Shown here: piece by piece, positions 17,608 to 25,165 of the stretch
Position numbering within the stretch: position 1 is the first letter of the stretch
Layout of the letters: every line of letters begins with the position of its first letter
Source of the DNA: Micromonospora sp. NBC_01796
GTDB lineage: Bacteria; Actinomycetota; Actinomycetes; Mycobacteriales; Micromonosporaceae
Direction: 5' to 3'
DNA length: 64,000 bases
NCBI RefSeq assembly: GCF_035917455.1
Contig: NZ_CP109078.1
Coordinates: forward strand, 5,440,001-5,504,000
Translations under genes and position numbers: made by a program
Notes under the pieces: model-generated
Told to the model about the DNA's origin: nothing
What the model saw: only the letters and a program-made list of their open reading frames with translations
Database searches by the model: none

Positions 17608-18456
17608 ATGACCCCACCCGACGCGCTGACGGTCGCCGCGATCCAGGCCCAACCGGTCCCCGGGGACCTGGCCGGCAACGCCGGGACCGCCGCCCGACTG
17701 GTGCACCGGGCCGCCGACGAGGGCGCGGGGTTGGTCGTACTGCCTGAGTTGTTCCTCCCCGCGTACCATCCGCCGACCCTGCGGGCCGACCCGGCCGGAA
17801 CCGATCTGGCCGCGGTCGACGGCGGCCGGATCGACGACCCCCGGCTCGACCCGCTCCGGGAAGCCGCCCGCGACCGCCGGGCCGTGGTGGTCGTCGGCGC
17901 CGCCATCCGGTACGCCGACACCCGTCGCACCTGCGCGTCCGTGGTCGTCGACCGCTCCGGTACGGCCCGCGCCGGCTACGACAAGCAGCACCTGTGGGGG
18001 CCCGACGAGCGGGAGTTGTTCGTCCCCGGCGGACGCGGAGCCACGCTGACGGTCGACGGATGGCGGCTCGGCCTCGGTGTCTGTTACGACGGCTGCTTCC
18101 CGGAGCACGCCCGCGCCGCCGCCGGTGACCGGGCCCACGGCTACCTCTGCCCGAGCGGTTACGTCACCGGTTCGGCCCACCGCCGCGACCTCTACTACGC
18201 CGCCCGCGCCCTGGACAACACCATGTACGTCGCCTTCGCCAACTCCGTCGGCGGCGACCGGCCGTGGCGGTTCAACGGCGGTGCCGCCCTGTACGACCCG
18301 GAGGGTCGGGTACTCGGCCGTGGCGCCGACGACGGGGAGGCGGTGATCGTCGGTGTGTTCGACCCGGCGGAGTTGGTCCGGGTCCGGTCCACCCACCGGA
18401 TGCTCGCCGACCGGCGGGCCGAACTCGGCGGCGAACGTGCCCTGCTCATCGGCTGA
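17608..18456 (+). CDS. Carbon-nitrogen hydrolase (nitrilase superfamily)
   Basis: A 282-residue nitrilase-fold amidohydrolase. The Glu-Lys-Cys triad is visible: Glu in VVLPELFLPAY (about residue 48), Lys in YDKQHLWGPDE and Cys in GVCYDGCFPEHA. Members hydrolyse small amides or nitriles, for example omega-amides or N-carbamoyl compounds; the exact substrate cannot be assigned. The ATG at 17608 is fixed by a leaderless TAGGGT promoter, whereas the frame is open far upstream. It diverges from the AcnR-like regulator and the shared operator could also affect it. Confidence 0.85.
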   Translation: MTPPDALTVAAIQAQPVPGDLAGNAGTAARLVHRAADEGAGLVVLPELFLPAYHPPTLRADPAGTDLAAVDGGRIDDPRLDPLREAARDRRAVVVVGAAIRYADTRRTCASVVVDRSGTARAGYDKQHLWGPDERELFVPGGRGATLTVDGWRLGLGVCYDGCFPEHARAAAGDRAHGYLCPSGYVTGSAHRRDLYYAARALDNTMYVAFANSVGGDRPWRFNGGAALYDPEGRVLGRGADDGEAVIVGVFDPAELVRVRSTHRMLADRRAELGGERALLIG

Positions 18457-18500
18457 TTCACCAGTCACCTACCGGGAAACCTGTTAACACATGGGGTCTG

Positions 18501-18528
18501 TTGTCGGACACCCCGATTCCCGTAGGGT
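18501..18528 (+). promoter_or_regulatory. Promoter TTGTCG-N16-TAGGGT of the HAD gene
   Basis: A -35-like TTGTCG (18501-18506) and TAGGGT (18523-18528) are separated by 16 bases; the GTG start codon lies six bases further, so the message should be leaderless. Confidence 0.6.
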
Positions 18529-18534
18529 GCGCGA

Positions 18535-19179
18535 GTGCCACTGCTGCTCCTCGACCTGGACAACACCCTGCTCGACCGGGCAGGACCGTTCCGTGCCTGG
18601 GGGCAGCGTTTTCTGGCCGAGATCGGGGCACCCGACACGGACATCGACTGGCTGCTCTCGATCGACGCCGACGGGCTGACCGACCGGTGGGACGTGGCGG
18701 ACGCGATCCGGGACCGCTACCGGCTGCGTACCTCGTCGATCGACCTGGTCGAGGCGCTGCACGACGGGGTGGTGGAGCACATCCGGCTCGATCCGCTGAT
18801 CGCCTGCGCGCTGCGGATCGCCGACGACGCGGGCTGGGTCCCGGTGGTGGTCAGCAACGGCAGCGTGCGCCAGCAGGACGCGATCATCCGGAAGACCGGA
18901 CTCGACCGGTACGTGGCGGACTGGGTCATCTCCGAGGAGGCCGGGGTCAGCAAACCGAACCCCCGGATCTTCGTGCTCGCCGCACAGCGGGTACGGATGC
19001 AGCTGCGCGGCGCCTGGGTGGTCGGCGACAGTCCCGAGGCCGACATCGGCGGGGCGGCGGCGGTCGGCCTGCCCAGCGTGTGGCTGCACCGTGGCCGAAG
19101 CTGGATGGAGTCCCGGTTCGCGCCGACCCGTACGGCCGACGGCCTCATCCCCGCCGTCTCCGCCGTACTCGCCGGCTGA
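18535..19179 (+). CDS. HAD superfamily hydrolase
   Basis: A 214-residue haloacid-dehalogenase-like phosphatase with a helical cap. Motif I is LLDLDNTLLDRAG near the N-terminus (nucleophile Asp in DLDNT), motif II is VVVSNGS near residue 104, motif III Lys lies in GVSKPNPRIF and motif IV is GDSPEADIGGAAAVG. The pattern fits phosphoglycolate-phosphatase-like enzymes, but the substrate is not predictable. The GTG start follows a well-formed promoter at six bases. It stands as a single gene. Confidence 0.85.
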   Translation: MPLLLLDLDNTLLDRAGPFRAWGQRFLAEIGAPDTDIDWLLSIDADGLTDRWDVADAIRDRYRLRTSSIDLVEALHDGVVEHIRLDPLIACALRIADDAGWVPVVVSNGSVRQQDAIIRKTGLDRYVADWVISEEAGVSKPNPRIFVLAAQRVRMQLRGAWVVGDSPEADIGGAAAVGLPSVWLHRGRSWMESRFAPTRTADGLIPAVSAVLAG

Positions 19180-19307
19180 ACCGGATCACCTCCCGGTCGA
19201 GCCGGATTTAAATCGTTTGACGGCAGGCTCGGTCGCCGGTGAACATGTTCCCGTCACGCCCGCAGGTGCCCGGTGGATCCGGGTCGAGGAGAGAAGGAGG
19301 TCGCGTA

Positions 19308-19448
19308 ATGGCTGTCGTTGTGGCGCGCCCGTACCCGCCTTCTTTCACCTCGATCAAGGGATTCCTACCTTGCGTGAGCACGACCATGTCCCATCGGCGC
19401 GGGAGCGCCGTACCCGTCGCTTCGACGACGACGAACCGCAGTTCCTGA
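19308..19448 (+). CDS. Short SD-led ORF overlapping the RIO kinase start (possible leader peptide)
   Basis: ATG at 19308 follows a strong GAAGGAGGT ribosome site and opens a 46-codon frame ending at 19448. It overlaps the start of the RIO kinase gene out of frame by about 79 bp. The amino-acid sequence (MAVVVARPYPPSFTSIKGF, then Ser/Thr-rich) looks like no known protein. It may be a leader controlling entry to the kinase gene, or the true kinase start joined by a sequencing frameshift. The first option is favoured weakly. Confidence 0.35.
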   Translation: MAVVVARPYPPSFTSIKGFLPCVSTTMSHRRGSAVPVASTTTNRSS

Positions 19449-20308
19449 AGCGGTCCCGGCACCCAGTGCCGGGTGCCGGCTTCGACACCAACACCGACAC
19501 CGACACACCCGAGGTCGGTGACCGCTGGTCGAGCTGGGACCAGGCGGTACAGGGCCCCGAGCCGTACCCGGAGTGGCTGGTCACCGAGCTGGCCGCGGTC
19601 GACAGCGAGCTGGGCGTACTCAAGACCGGCAAGGAAGCCGACGTACACCTCGTACGGCGGTACGTACCCGACACCGACCGGTCCTGCCTGCTGGCCGCCA
19701 AGCGCTACCGGGACGCCGACCACCGGCTCTTCCACCGCGACGCCGGTTACCTGGAGGGGCGCCGGGTCCGCCGCTCCCGGGAGAACCGGGCGATGGAGGG
19801 ACGGACCGCGTTCGGTCGGCAGGTGATCGCCGGTCAGTGGGCCGCCGCCGAGTTCGGCGCGCTGGTCCGGCTCTGGGAGGTCAGCCAGGAGTTGGGCAGC
19901 ATCGCGGTGCCGTACCCGGTCCAGTTGCTCGGCACCGAGCTGATGCTGGAGTTCGTCGGCGACGCCGAGGAGGGGCAGGCCGCACCCCGGCTCGCCCAGA
20001 CCCGGCCGGAACCGGCCGAACTGCGCAGCCTCTGGGAGCAGCTCCTGGACGCACTCATGGTGCTGGCCCGAGCGGGACTGGCCCACGGGGACCTGTCGGC
20101 GTACAACCTGCTGGTGCACGACGGCCGGTTGGTGCTGATCGACCTGCCCCAGGTCGTGGACGTGGTCGCGAACCCGCAGGGCCGGGACTTCCTGGCCCGC
20201 GATGTGCGGGTGGTGTCGAACTGGTTCGGGTCGCGGGGGCTGCCCGGCGACCTGATCGACCCGGTCGGCCTGACCACCCGGTTGCTCGGGGAGGCGGGGA
20301 TACGGTGA
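19370..20308 (+). CDS. RIO-type serine protein kinase
   Basis: A 312-residue RIO-family atypical kinase. The basic N-terminus RRTRRFDDDEPQFLKRSRH precedes the nucleotide-binding Lys region GVLKTGKEADVHLV and LLAAKRYR. The catalytic loop is AGLAHGDLSAYNLLV and the metal-binding loop VLIDLPQVVD. RIO kinases act in ribosome maturation in archaea and eukaryotes; the bacterial role is unclear. TTG at 19370 is taken as start because AAGGG lies nine bases upstream and no ATG or GTG is available in frame nearby; the frame itself stays open back to 19091. A strongly SD-led short ORF overlaps the start. A hairpin follows the stop. Confidence 0.85.
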   Translation: MREHDHVPSARERRTRRFDDDEPQFLKRSRHPVPGAGFDTNTDTDTPEVGDRWSSWDQAVQGPEPYPEWLVTELAAVDSELGVLKTGKEADVHLVRRYVPDTDRSCLLAAKRYRDADHRLFHRDAGYLEGRRVRRSRENRAMEGRTAFGRQVIAGQWAAAEFGALVRLWEVSQELGSIAVPYPVQLLGTELMLEFVGDAEEGQAAPRLAQTRPEPAELRSLWEQLLDALMVLARAGLAHGDLSAYNLLVHDGRLVLIDLPQVVDVVANPQGRDFLARDVRVVSNWFGSRGLPGDLIDPVGLTTRLLGEAGIR

Positions 20309-20322
20309 CCGGTCCCGGCCCG

Positions 20323-20353
20323 GCGCCGGACGGCCAGGTGGCCGGTCCGGCGC
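20323..20353. terminator. Hairpin between RIO kinase and DUF2630 genes
   Basis: GCGCCGGAC (20323-20331) pairs with GTCCGGCGC (20345-20353), and the inner GGCC/GGCC closes a four-base loop with one bulge. It lies between two converging genes and can end both transcripts. Confidence 0.6.
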
Positions 20354-20405
20354 TCGGCCGTCGGATCGTCGGGGGAGTGGTTACCGGCGGTAGCCGCTCC
20401 GCCCG

Positions 20406-20651
20406 TTACTGGAGGTAGCTCTCCACCTCGTTCTTGCTCCGGTCGCCGACCGTCTCCGGGTCGCTGCCGGCGCTGCGGGCGGCCCGCCGGCGACGGAGCA
20501 GGTCCCAGCACTGGTCGAGGGACTCTTCCAGGGCACGCAGCCGTGCGCGCTCCTCGTCGGTGGTCTTGTGGTTGGCCTGTTCCTGGCTGCGGAGCTTGTG
20601 CTCCTCGTCGACCAGTTCGTTGATCCGGCTCAGGATCGTGCTGTCGTCCAT
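20406..20651 (-). CDS. DUF2630 family protein
   Basis: An 81-residue acidic/basic helical protein that matches the DUF2630 pattern from end to end: ILSRINELVDEEHKLRSQE, then LRALEESLDQCWDLLRRRRAAR. The heptad-like spacing suggests a short coiled coil. The family is common in actinobacteria and has no known function. It is a single gene that converges on the RIO kinase. Confidence 0.88.
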   Translation of the reverse strand: MDDSTILSRINELVDEEHKLRSQEQANHKTTDEERARLRALEESLDQCWDLLRRRRAARSAGSDPETVGDRSKNEVESYLQ

Positions 20652-20832
20652 GCGGAGAGCCTGTCACAGGCCCGGCGGCGGCGTCCGTATTCCCCGGCCC
20701 GGGTGTGCTTTGCCACCGGCCGCGCGGGCCGTCCGGTTCCCCGCTGTACGTAACCTTGGCGCCGGCCGTGACTTTGCTAACGATCCCGGCCCGGTCGGTG
20801 ATGGTTCGTGACCTCGCAGGCACTGTTGACCG

Positions 20833-23061
20833 GTGACGGAGAAGACCCGGTTCGGCAAGGCAGCGAAGCTCCTGTTCTACGGCGTACTGGCCGGTGCGGT
20901 GCTTGCCGCGTCGGCACTGCCGGCCAGCGCGCTCGCCGGTGTGGTGCTCAAGGCGGCCAGCGACTCGTACGAGGATCTGCCGACGGATCTGAAGGTGCCG
21001 GCGACCGCGCAGCGCTCGTACCTCTACGCCAACGACGGCAAGACGCTGCTGACCACCTTCTACGACGAGAACCGGGTCGACGTACCGATCACCGAGATCG
21101 CGACGAGCATGCAGCAGGCGATCGTCGCGGCCGAGGACACCCGCTTCTACGAGCACGGCGGCGTCGACCTGCGCGGTGTGGTCCGGGCGTTCGTGGCGAA
21201 CCAGAACAGCGGTGAGGTCGAGCAGGGCGCCTCCACGCTGACCATGCAGTACGTCCGCAACGTGCTCAAGTCCGACCCGAACCTGACCCCGGAGCAGCGG
21301 GCGGCGGCCACCGCCGAGACCAAGGGTCGCAAGATCCAGGAGATGCGGTACGCGGTCGCCCTGGAGAAGAAGATCTCCAAGCAGGAGATCCTGGACCGCT
21401 ACCTGAACATCGCCTACTTCGGCGCCGGTGCGTACGGGATCGCCGCCGCGAGCCAGCGCTACTTCGGCAAGGCCGCCTCGGCGTTGACGCTGTCCGAGTC
21501 GGCGTTGCTGGCCGGTCTGGTGCAGTCGCCGGACTCGGACAACCCGATCAGCGGGGACAAGCAGGCGGCGCTGGACCGGCGGTCGTACGTCCTGGGTGCG
21601 ATGGCGAAGATGAACGTCATCACGGACGCCGACGCGAAGACCGCCGACGCCGAGGAGCTGGTCCTGCACCCGACCCAGGCGCCGAACGACTGCGGCGGCA
21701 TGCCGGCCGGGCACGACGACTGGGGTTTCTTCTGCGACTACTTCCGGCAGTGGTGGAACGCCCAGCCGGCGTTCGGTGCCACGGTCGACGAGCGGCAGCA
21801 GGCGCTGCGTCGCGGTGGCTACACGATCGTCACGTCGCTCGACCCGAAGGTCCAGGCCGCCGCGTTGCAGCAGACCCTGACCGTCTACGGCTACGGCAAC
21901 AAGCGGGCCACCCCGATCGCGGCGGTCCAGCCGGGCACCGGACGGGTGCTGGCGCTGGCGGTCAACCGGCACTACAGCCTCGACCCGAACCCCAACGGGC
22001 AGCAGAACTATCCCAACACGGTGAACCAGCTCGTCGCCGGTGGCGGTGCGATCGAGGGCTACCAGGCCGGTTCGACGTTCAAGATGTTCACCATGCTGGC
22101 CGCGCTCGAGTCCGGTCGGAGCCTCGACACCGGTTTCGTCTCCCCGGCGAAGTTCCCCAGCAAGTATCCGGACGGCGGGCCGAACAGCTGTAACGGCGTC
22201 TGGTGCCCGGAGAACGCGAACCCGGACTGGATGGACGGTTACCGCAACATGTGGACCGGCTTCGGCCGGTCGGTGAACACCTACTTCGTCTGGCTGGAGC
22301 AGCAGGTCGGTGCGGAGAAGGCGGTGGAGATGGCGCAGCGGCTCGGGATCCAGTTCCGGGCCAAGTCCGACGCCGACCTGGCCAAGGACGGTGCCGACGG
22401 GTGGGGCGCGTTCACCCTTGGCGTCGCCTCCACCACCCCGTTGGACCTGGCCAACGCGTACGCGACGATCGGTGCGGACGGGGTCTACTGCAAGCCGTTG
22501 CCGGTCAACTCGGTCACCGGCCCGGACGGCGCCAAGGTCGACGGGATCGGGCCGTCGTGCAACCGGGTGGTGAGCGCGGACGTGGCGCGGGCGGCGGCCG
22601 ACGCGGCCCGTTGCCCGGTCGGCGACCAGTCCAGCCTCAACACCTGTGACGGTGGCACCGCCAACCAGGTCTCCGACATCCTGGGCGGCCGTCCGGTCGC
22701 CGGCAAGACCGGTAGCTCGGAGGAGAACGCGACGGAGACCTTCGTCGGCTTCACCCCGCAGCTCGCGGTGGCGGGGATCGCGGCCAACCCCGACGACCCA
22801 GGCGACCACGTGGGTTCGGCGGTCCAGTCGAAGGTTGTCGACGCGGTCGCCCGGACCATGGCCGCCGCGTTGCAGGGCAAGCCGAAGACGGACTTCACCG
22901 CGCCGAGCAGGGAGATCGCGTACGGCAGCGACGGCCCGAACCAGCCGCCGAAGCAGGACCCGGACCCGAACCCGAACCCGGACGGCGCCACCACGAACGG
23001 GAACGACACCCCGCCGGCCGACACGAACCAGCCCGGCAACCCGGGGCGCCGCGACCGCTGA
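20833..23061 (+). CDS. Class A penicillin-binding protein (transglycosylase/transpeptidase)
   Basis: A 742-residue bifunctional peptidoglycan synthase. One transmembrane segment lies at about residues 14-38. The GT51 domain shows AIVAAEDTRFYEHGGVD (catalytic Glu), QGASTLTMQYVRN and KILDRYLNIAYFGAGAYGI-like sequence. The transpeptidase domain has STFKMF (SxxK), SVNTYF (SxN) and GKTGSSEENATETF (KTG). The tail is rich in Pro/Asn/Asp. It polymerises and crosslinks the cell wall outside the membrane. The GTG at 20833 lacks a clear Shine-Dalgarno sequence. A 13-bp terminator hairpin follows the stop. Confidence 0.93.
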   Translation: MTEKTRFGKAAKLLFYGVLAGAVLAASALPASALAGVVLKAASDSYEDLPTDLKVPATAQRSYLYANDGKTLLTTFYDENRVDVPITEIATSMQQAIVAAEDTRFYEHGGVDLRGVVRAFVANQNSGEVEQGASTLTMQYVRNVLKSDPNLTPEQRAAATAETKGRKIQEMRYAVALEKKISKQEILDRYLNIAYFGAGAYGIAAASQRYFGKAASALTLSESALLAGLVQSPDSDNPISGDKQAALDRRSYVLGAMAKMNVITDADAKTADAEELVLHPTQAPNDCGGMPAGHDDWGFFCDYFRQWWNAQPAFGATVDERQQALRRGGYTIVTSLDPKVQAAALQQTLTVYGYGNKRATPIAAVQPGTGRVLALAVNRHYSLDPNPNGQQNYPNTVNQLVAGGGAIEGYQAGSTFKMFTMLAALESGRSLDTGFVSPAKFPSKYPDGGPNSCNGVWCPENANPDWMDGYRNMWTGFGRSVNTYFVWLEQQVGAEKAVEMAQRLGIQFRAKSDADLAKDGADGWGAFTLGVASTTPLDLANAYATIGADGVYCKPLPVNSVTGPDGAKVDGIGPSCNRVVSADVARAAADAARCPVGDQSSLNTCDGGTANQVSDILGGRPVAGKTGSSEENATETFVGFTPQLAVAGIAANPDDPGDHVGSAVQSKVVDAVARTMAAALQGKPKTDFTAPSREIAYGSDGPNQPPKQDPDPNPNPDGATTNGNDTPPADTNQPGNPGRRDR

Positions 23062-23079
23062 CCCGTCGATCGTCGGCAG

Positions 23080-23110
23080 AGCTGCCCGGAGCCTCCCGCT
23101 CCGGGCAGCT
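23080..23110 (+). terminator. Strong terminator after the class A PBP gene
   Basis: AGCTGCCCGGAGC (23080-23092) and GCTCCGGGCAGCT (23098-23110) form a perfect 13-bp stem with a five-base loop, 18 bp after the stop codon. Confidence 0.85.
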
Positions 23111-23215
23111 TACTGTGGTGCCACGTCCACCGCCGGACGGGCTGCGCGGACGCCTCGCCACGGCCGGTACGTGGATCTTCGCCGGTGGGGGCGGTTGTCG
23201 TATCGACATCTCTCG

Positions 23216-23244
23216 TTGACACGGCGGAAATTTGTTTCTATGGT
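23216..23244 (+). promoter_or_regulatory. Consensus promoter TTGACA-N17-TATGGT for the pectate lyase genes
   Basis: TTGACA (23216-23221) and TATGGT (23239-23244) have ideal 17-bp spacing. A 16-bp palindrome begins seven bases downstream. The start should lie near 23251, leaving an untranslated leader of about 215 bases. Confidence 0.75.
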
Positions 23245-23251
23245 GGGCGAC

Positions 23252-23267
23252 AGGAAAGCGCTTTCCT
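23252..23267. promoter_or_regulatory. 16-bp palindromic operator (LacI-family type)
   Basis: AGGAAAGCGCTTTCCT is a perfect palindrome with the central CG typical of LacI/GalR-family sugar-responsive repressors. It covers the expected transcription start of the pectate lyase operon, so a bound repressor would block initiation. No LacI-type gene lies in this window. Confidence 0.7.
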
Positions 23268-23466
23268 AAGGATCTTTCCTCGGATCAGCCACTCGCGCAG
23301 CCCGTACCGCATCAGTCGTGACCCGCCCGGCGCGGACCCGCCGCCGACCCCGCGGCCGGCTCCGGCCTGCCGTGCAGCGCGCCCGACGGCCCCCACGGCC
23401 GCGTCCACGGGCGGGCCGATGGTTGGCGCCCGTCGCCGGGCGGTCCACCACCCGGAAGGCGGAACC

Positions 23467-25161
23467 GTGACCGCACCCACCCCCACCCCGAACACCCGGC
23501 GGCGAACGTCGCGCTGGTCTGCCCTGGCCGCGGCCGGGCTGGCAGCCGCGCTCGCCACCGCCCTGGTCGTCACCACCGGCACCGCCCAGGCGGCACCGCT
23601 GTTCGGCGACAACTTCGACGACGGCAACCACAACGGCTGGAGCAGTTCCGGCGGCTCCTGGAGCGTCATCACCGACGGCACCGGCGCGCTGCGCCAGGCC
23701 AGCACCGGCGCCGACGCCCGGGTCCGGGCCGGCACCGCGAGCTGGACCAACTACACGGTCACCGCGCGGGTCAAACCCACCGCCTTCGGCACCGGCGACC
23801 GGCTGGCCGGGGTCGCGGCCCGCGCCCAGGGCAGCGGAAGCTACTACTACCTCGGCGTCCGCGCCGACGGTGCGGCCATCCTCGGCAAGCTCGCCGCCGG
23901 CACCCACACGACCCTGGCCAGCGCGCCGCTGCCGGTCACCGTCGGCACCTGGTACGCGCTGAGCCTGGCCGTCAACGGCAGCACCCTGACCGGGCGGGTC
24001 AACGGCGGCAGCCCGCTGACCGTCACCGACACCCAGTTCGCCAGCGGCCAGATCGGCCTGTTCGGCCGGTACGCCGCAGCCAACTTCGACGACGTGAGCG
24101 TCGAGTCCGGCCCGCCGGGCCCGACCCCGTCCACCCCCGCACCGACCACCCCCGGACCGACACCCACCACCCCGACCCCCACCACCCCGGCGCCGACCAC
24201 ACCGGTACCGACCGGTACCCCGACCGCCCCGGTCACCGGGCGGGCCGACGGGTTCGCCAGCGTCAACGCGCTCGGCCAGAACGGCACCACCGGTGGCGCC
24301 GGTGGTCCGGTGGTCACCGCCTCCACCACCGCGCAGTTCCTGGACTACATCGCCCGCCCCGGCCCGTACGTGATCCAGGTCGTCGGCACGATCACCCTGC
24401 CCACCGGCACCAGCGACGGCATGCACGACGTCACCTCGGACAAGACCATCGTCGGGGTGGGCGCCAACGCGGTCCTGTCCGGCGGCGGGCTCAACATCGG
24501 GCTGCCGGTCAGCGACACCATCACCTCCCCGCCGGCGGACGCGGTCCACAACGTCATCATCCGCAACCTGCACCTCACCGGGGCGACCGACGACCTGCTC
24601 AACGTGCAGATGTTCAGCCACCACATCTGGATCGACCACAACGAGTTCTCCAACGGCGACGACGGCGCGGTGGACATCAAGCGCGGGTCGGACTTCGTCA
24701 CGGTCTCCTGGAACAACTTCCACGACCACGACAAGACCCTGCTGCTCTCGCACGACGAGGACGCCGGGGCGCAGGACATCGGCCGGCTGCACGTCACGTA
24801 CCACCACAACTACTTCAACCGCTCCGACCAGCGGCATCCACGGGTGCGGTTCTCCGACCTCACCCACGTCTACAACAACTACTACTTCGACAACAGCTAC
24901 GGGGTCGCGTCCACGTACGACGCCGGGGTGCTGGTCGAGGGGAACTACTTCTACAGCGTGAACAACCCGGGCCGGGTCGAGTTCAGCGGCGACCTCGGCC
25001 GGATCGTCGAACGCGGAAACATCCTCGTGGACTGCAACCACCCGATCGAGACCCGGGGCGCGGTCACCGAGCCGAGCACGTACTACAGCTATCGGCTGGA
25101 CAACGCCGCCGACATCCCGACCATCGTCCCGGCCGGTGCCGGGGTGGGAAAGCTGGGCTGA
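23467..25161 (+). CDS. Secreted pectate lyase (PL1) with N-terminal concanavalin-like domain
   Basis: A 564-residue exoenzyme. The signal peptide ends at about TAQA (near residue 40). A jelly-roll domain of about 170 residues follows (FGDNFDDGNHNGWSSSGGSW to NFDDVSVE), resembling LamG/CBM66-type carbohydrate-binding folds. After a Thr/Pro linker comes a right-handed beta-helix lyase of family PL1 with HHIWIDHNEFSNGDDGAVD, VSWNNFHDHDKT and the catalytic-Arg region QRHPRVRFSD. It cleaves polygalacturonate by Ca-dependent beta-elimination. The GTG at 23467 follows GGAAGG; the frame extends upstream but that part is the untranslated leader. The gene is followed four bases later by a paralogue. 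Confidence 0.9.
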   Translation: MTAPTPTPNTRRRTSRWSALAAAGLAAALATALVVTTGTAQAAPLFGDNFDDGNHNGWSSSGGSWSVITDGTGALRQASTGADARVRAGTASWTNYTVTARVKPTAFGTGDRLAGVAARAQGSGSYYYLGVRADGAAILGKLAAGTHTTLASAPLPVTVGTWYALSLAVNGSTLTGRVNGGSPLTVTDTQFASGQIGLFGRYAAANFDDVSVESGPPGPTPSTPAPTTPGPTPTTPTPTTPAPTTPVPTGTPTAPVTGRADGFASVNALGQNGTTGGAGGPVVTASTTAQFLDYIARPGPYVIQVVGTITLPTGTSDGMHDVTSDKTIVGVGANAVLSGGGLNIGLPVSDTITSPPADAVHNVIIRNLHLTGATDDLLNVQMFSHHIWIDHNEFSNGDDGAVDIKRGSDFVTVSWNNFHDHDKTLLLSHDEDAGAQDIGRLHVTYHHNYFNRSDQRHPRVRFSDLTHVYNNYYFDNSYGVASTYDAGVLVEGNYFYSVNNPGRVEFSGDLGRIVERGNILVDCNHPIETRGAVTEPSTYYSYRLDNAADIPTIVPAGAGVGKLG

Positions 25162-25165
25162 GCCG

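Noticed and set aside
19834-22809. 991-codon open frame on the minus strand
   Set aside because: It mirrors the RIO kinase, DUF2630 and PBP genes; composition is that of a GC-rich shadow frame.
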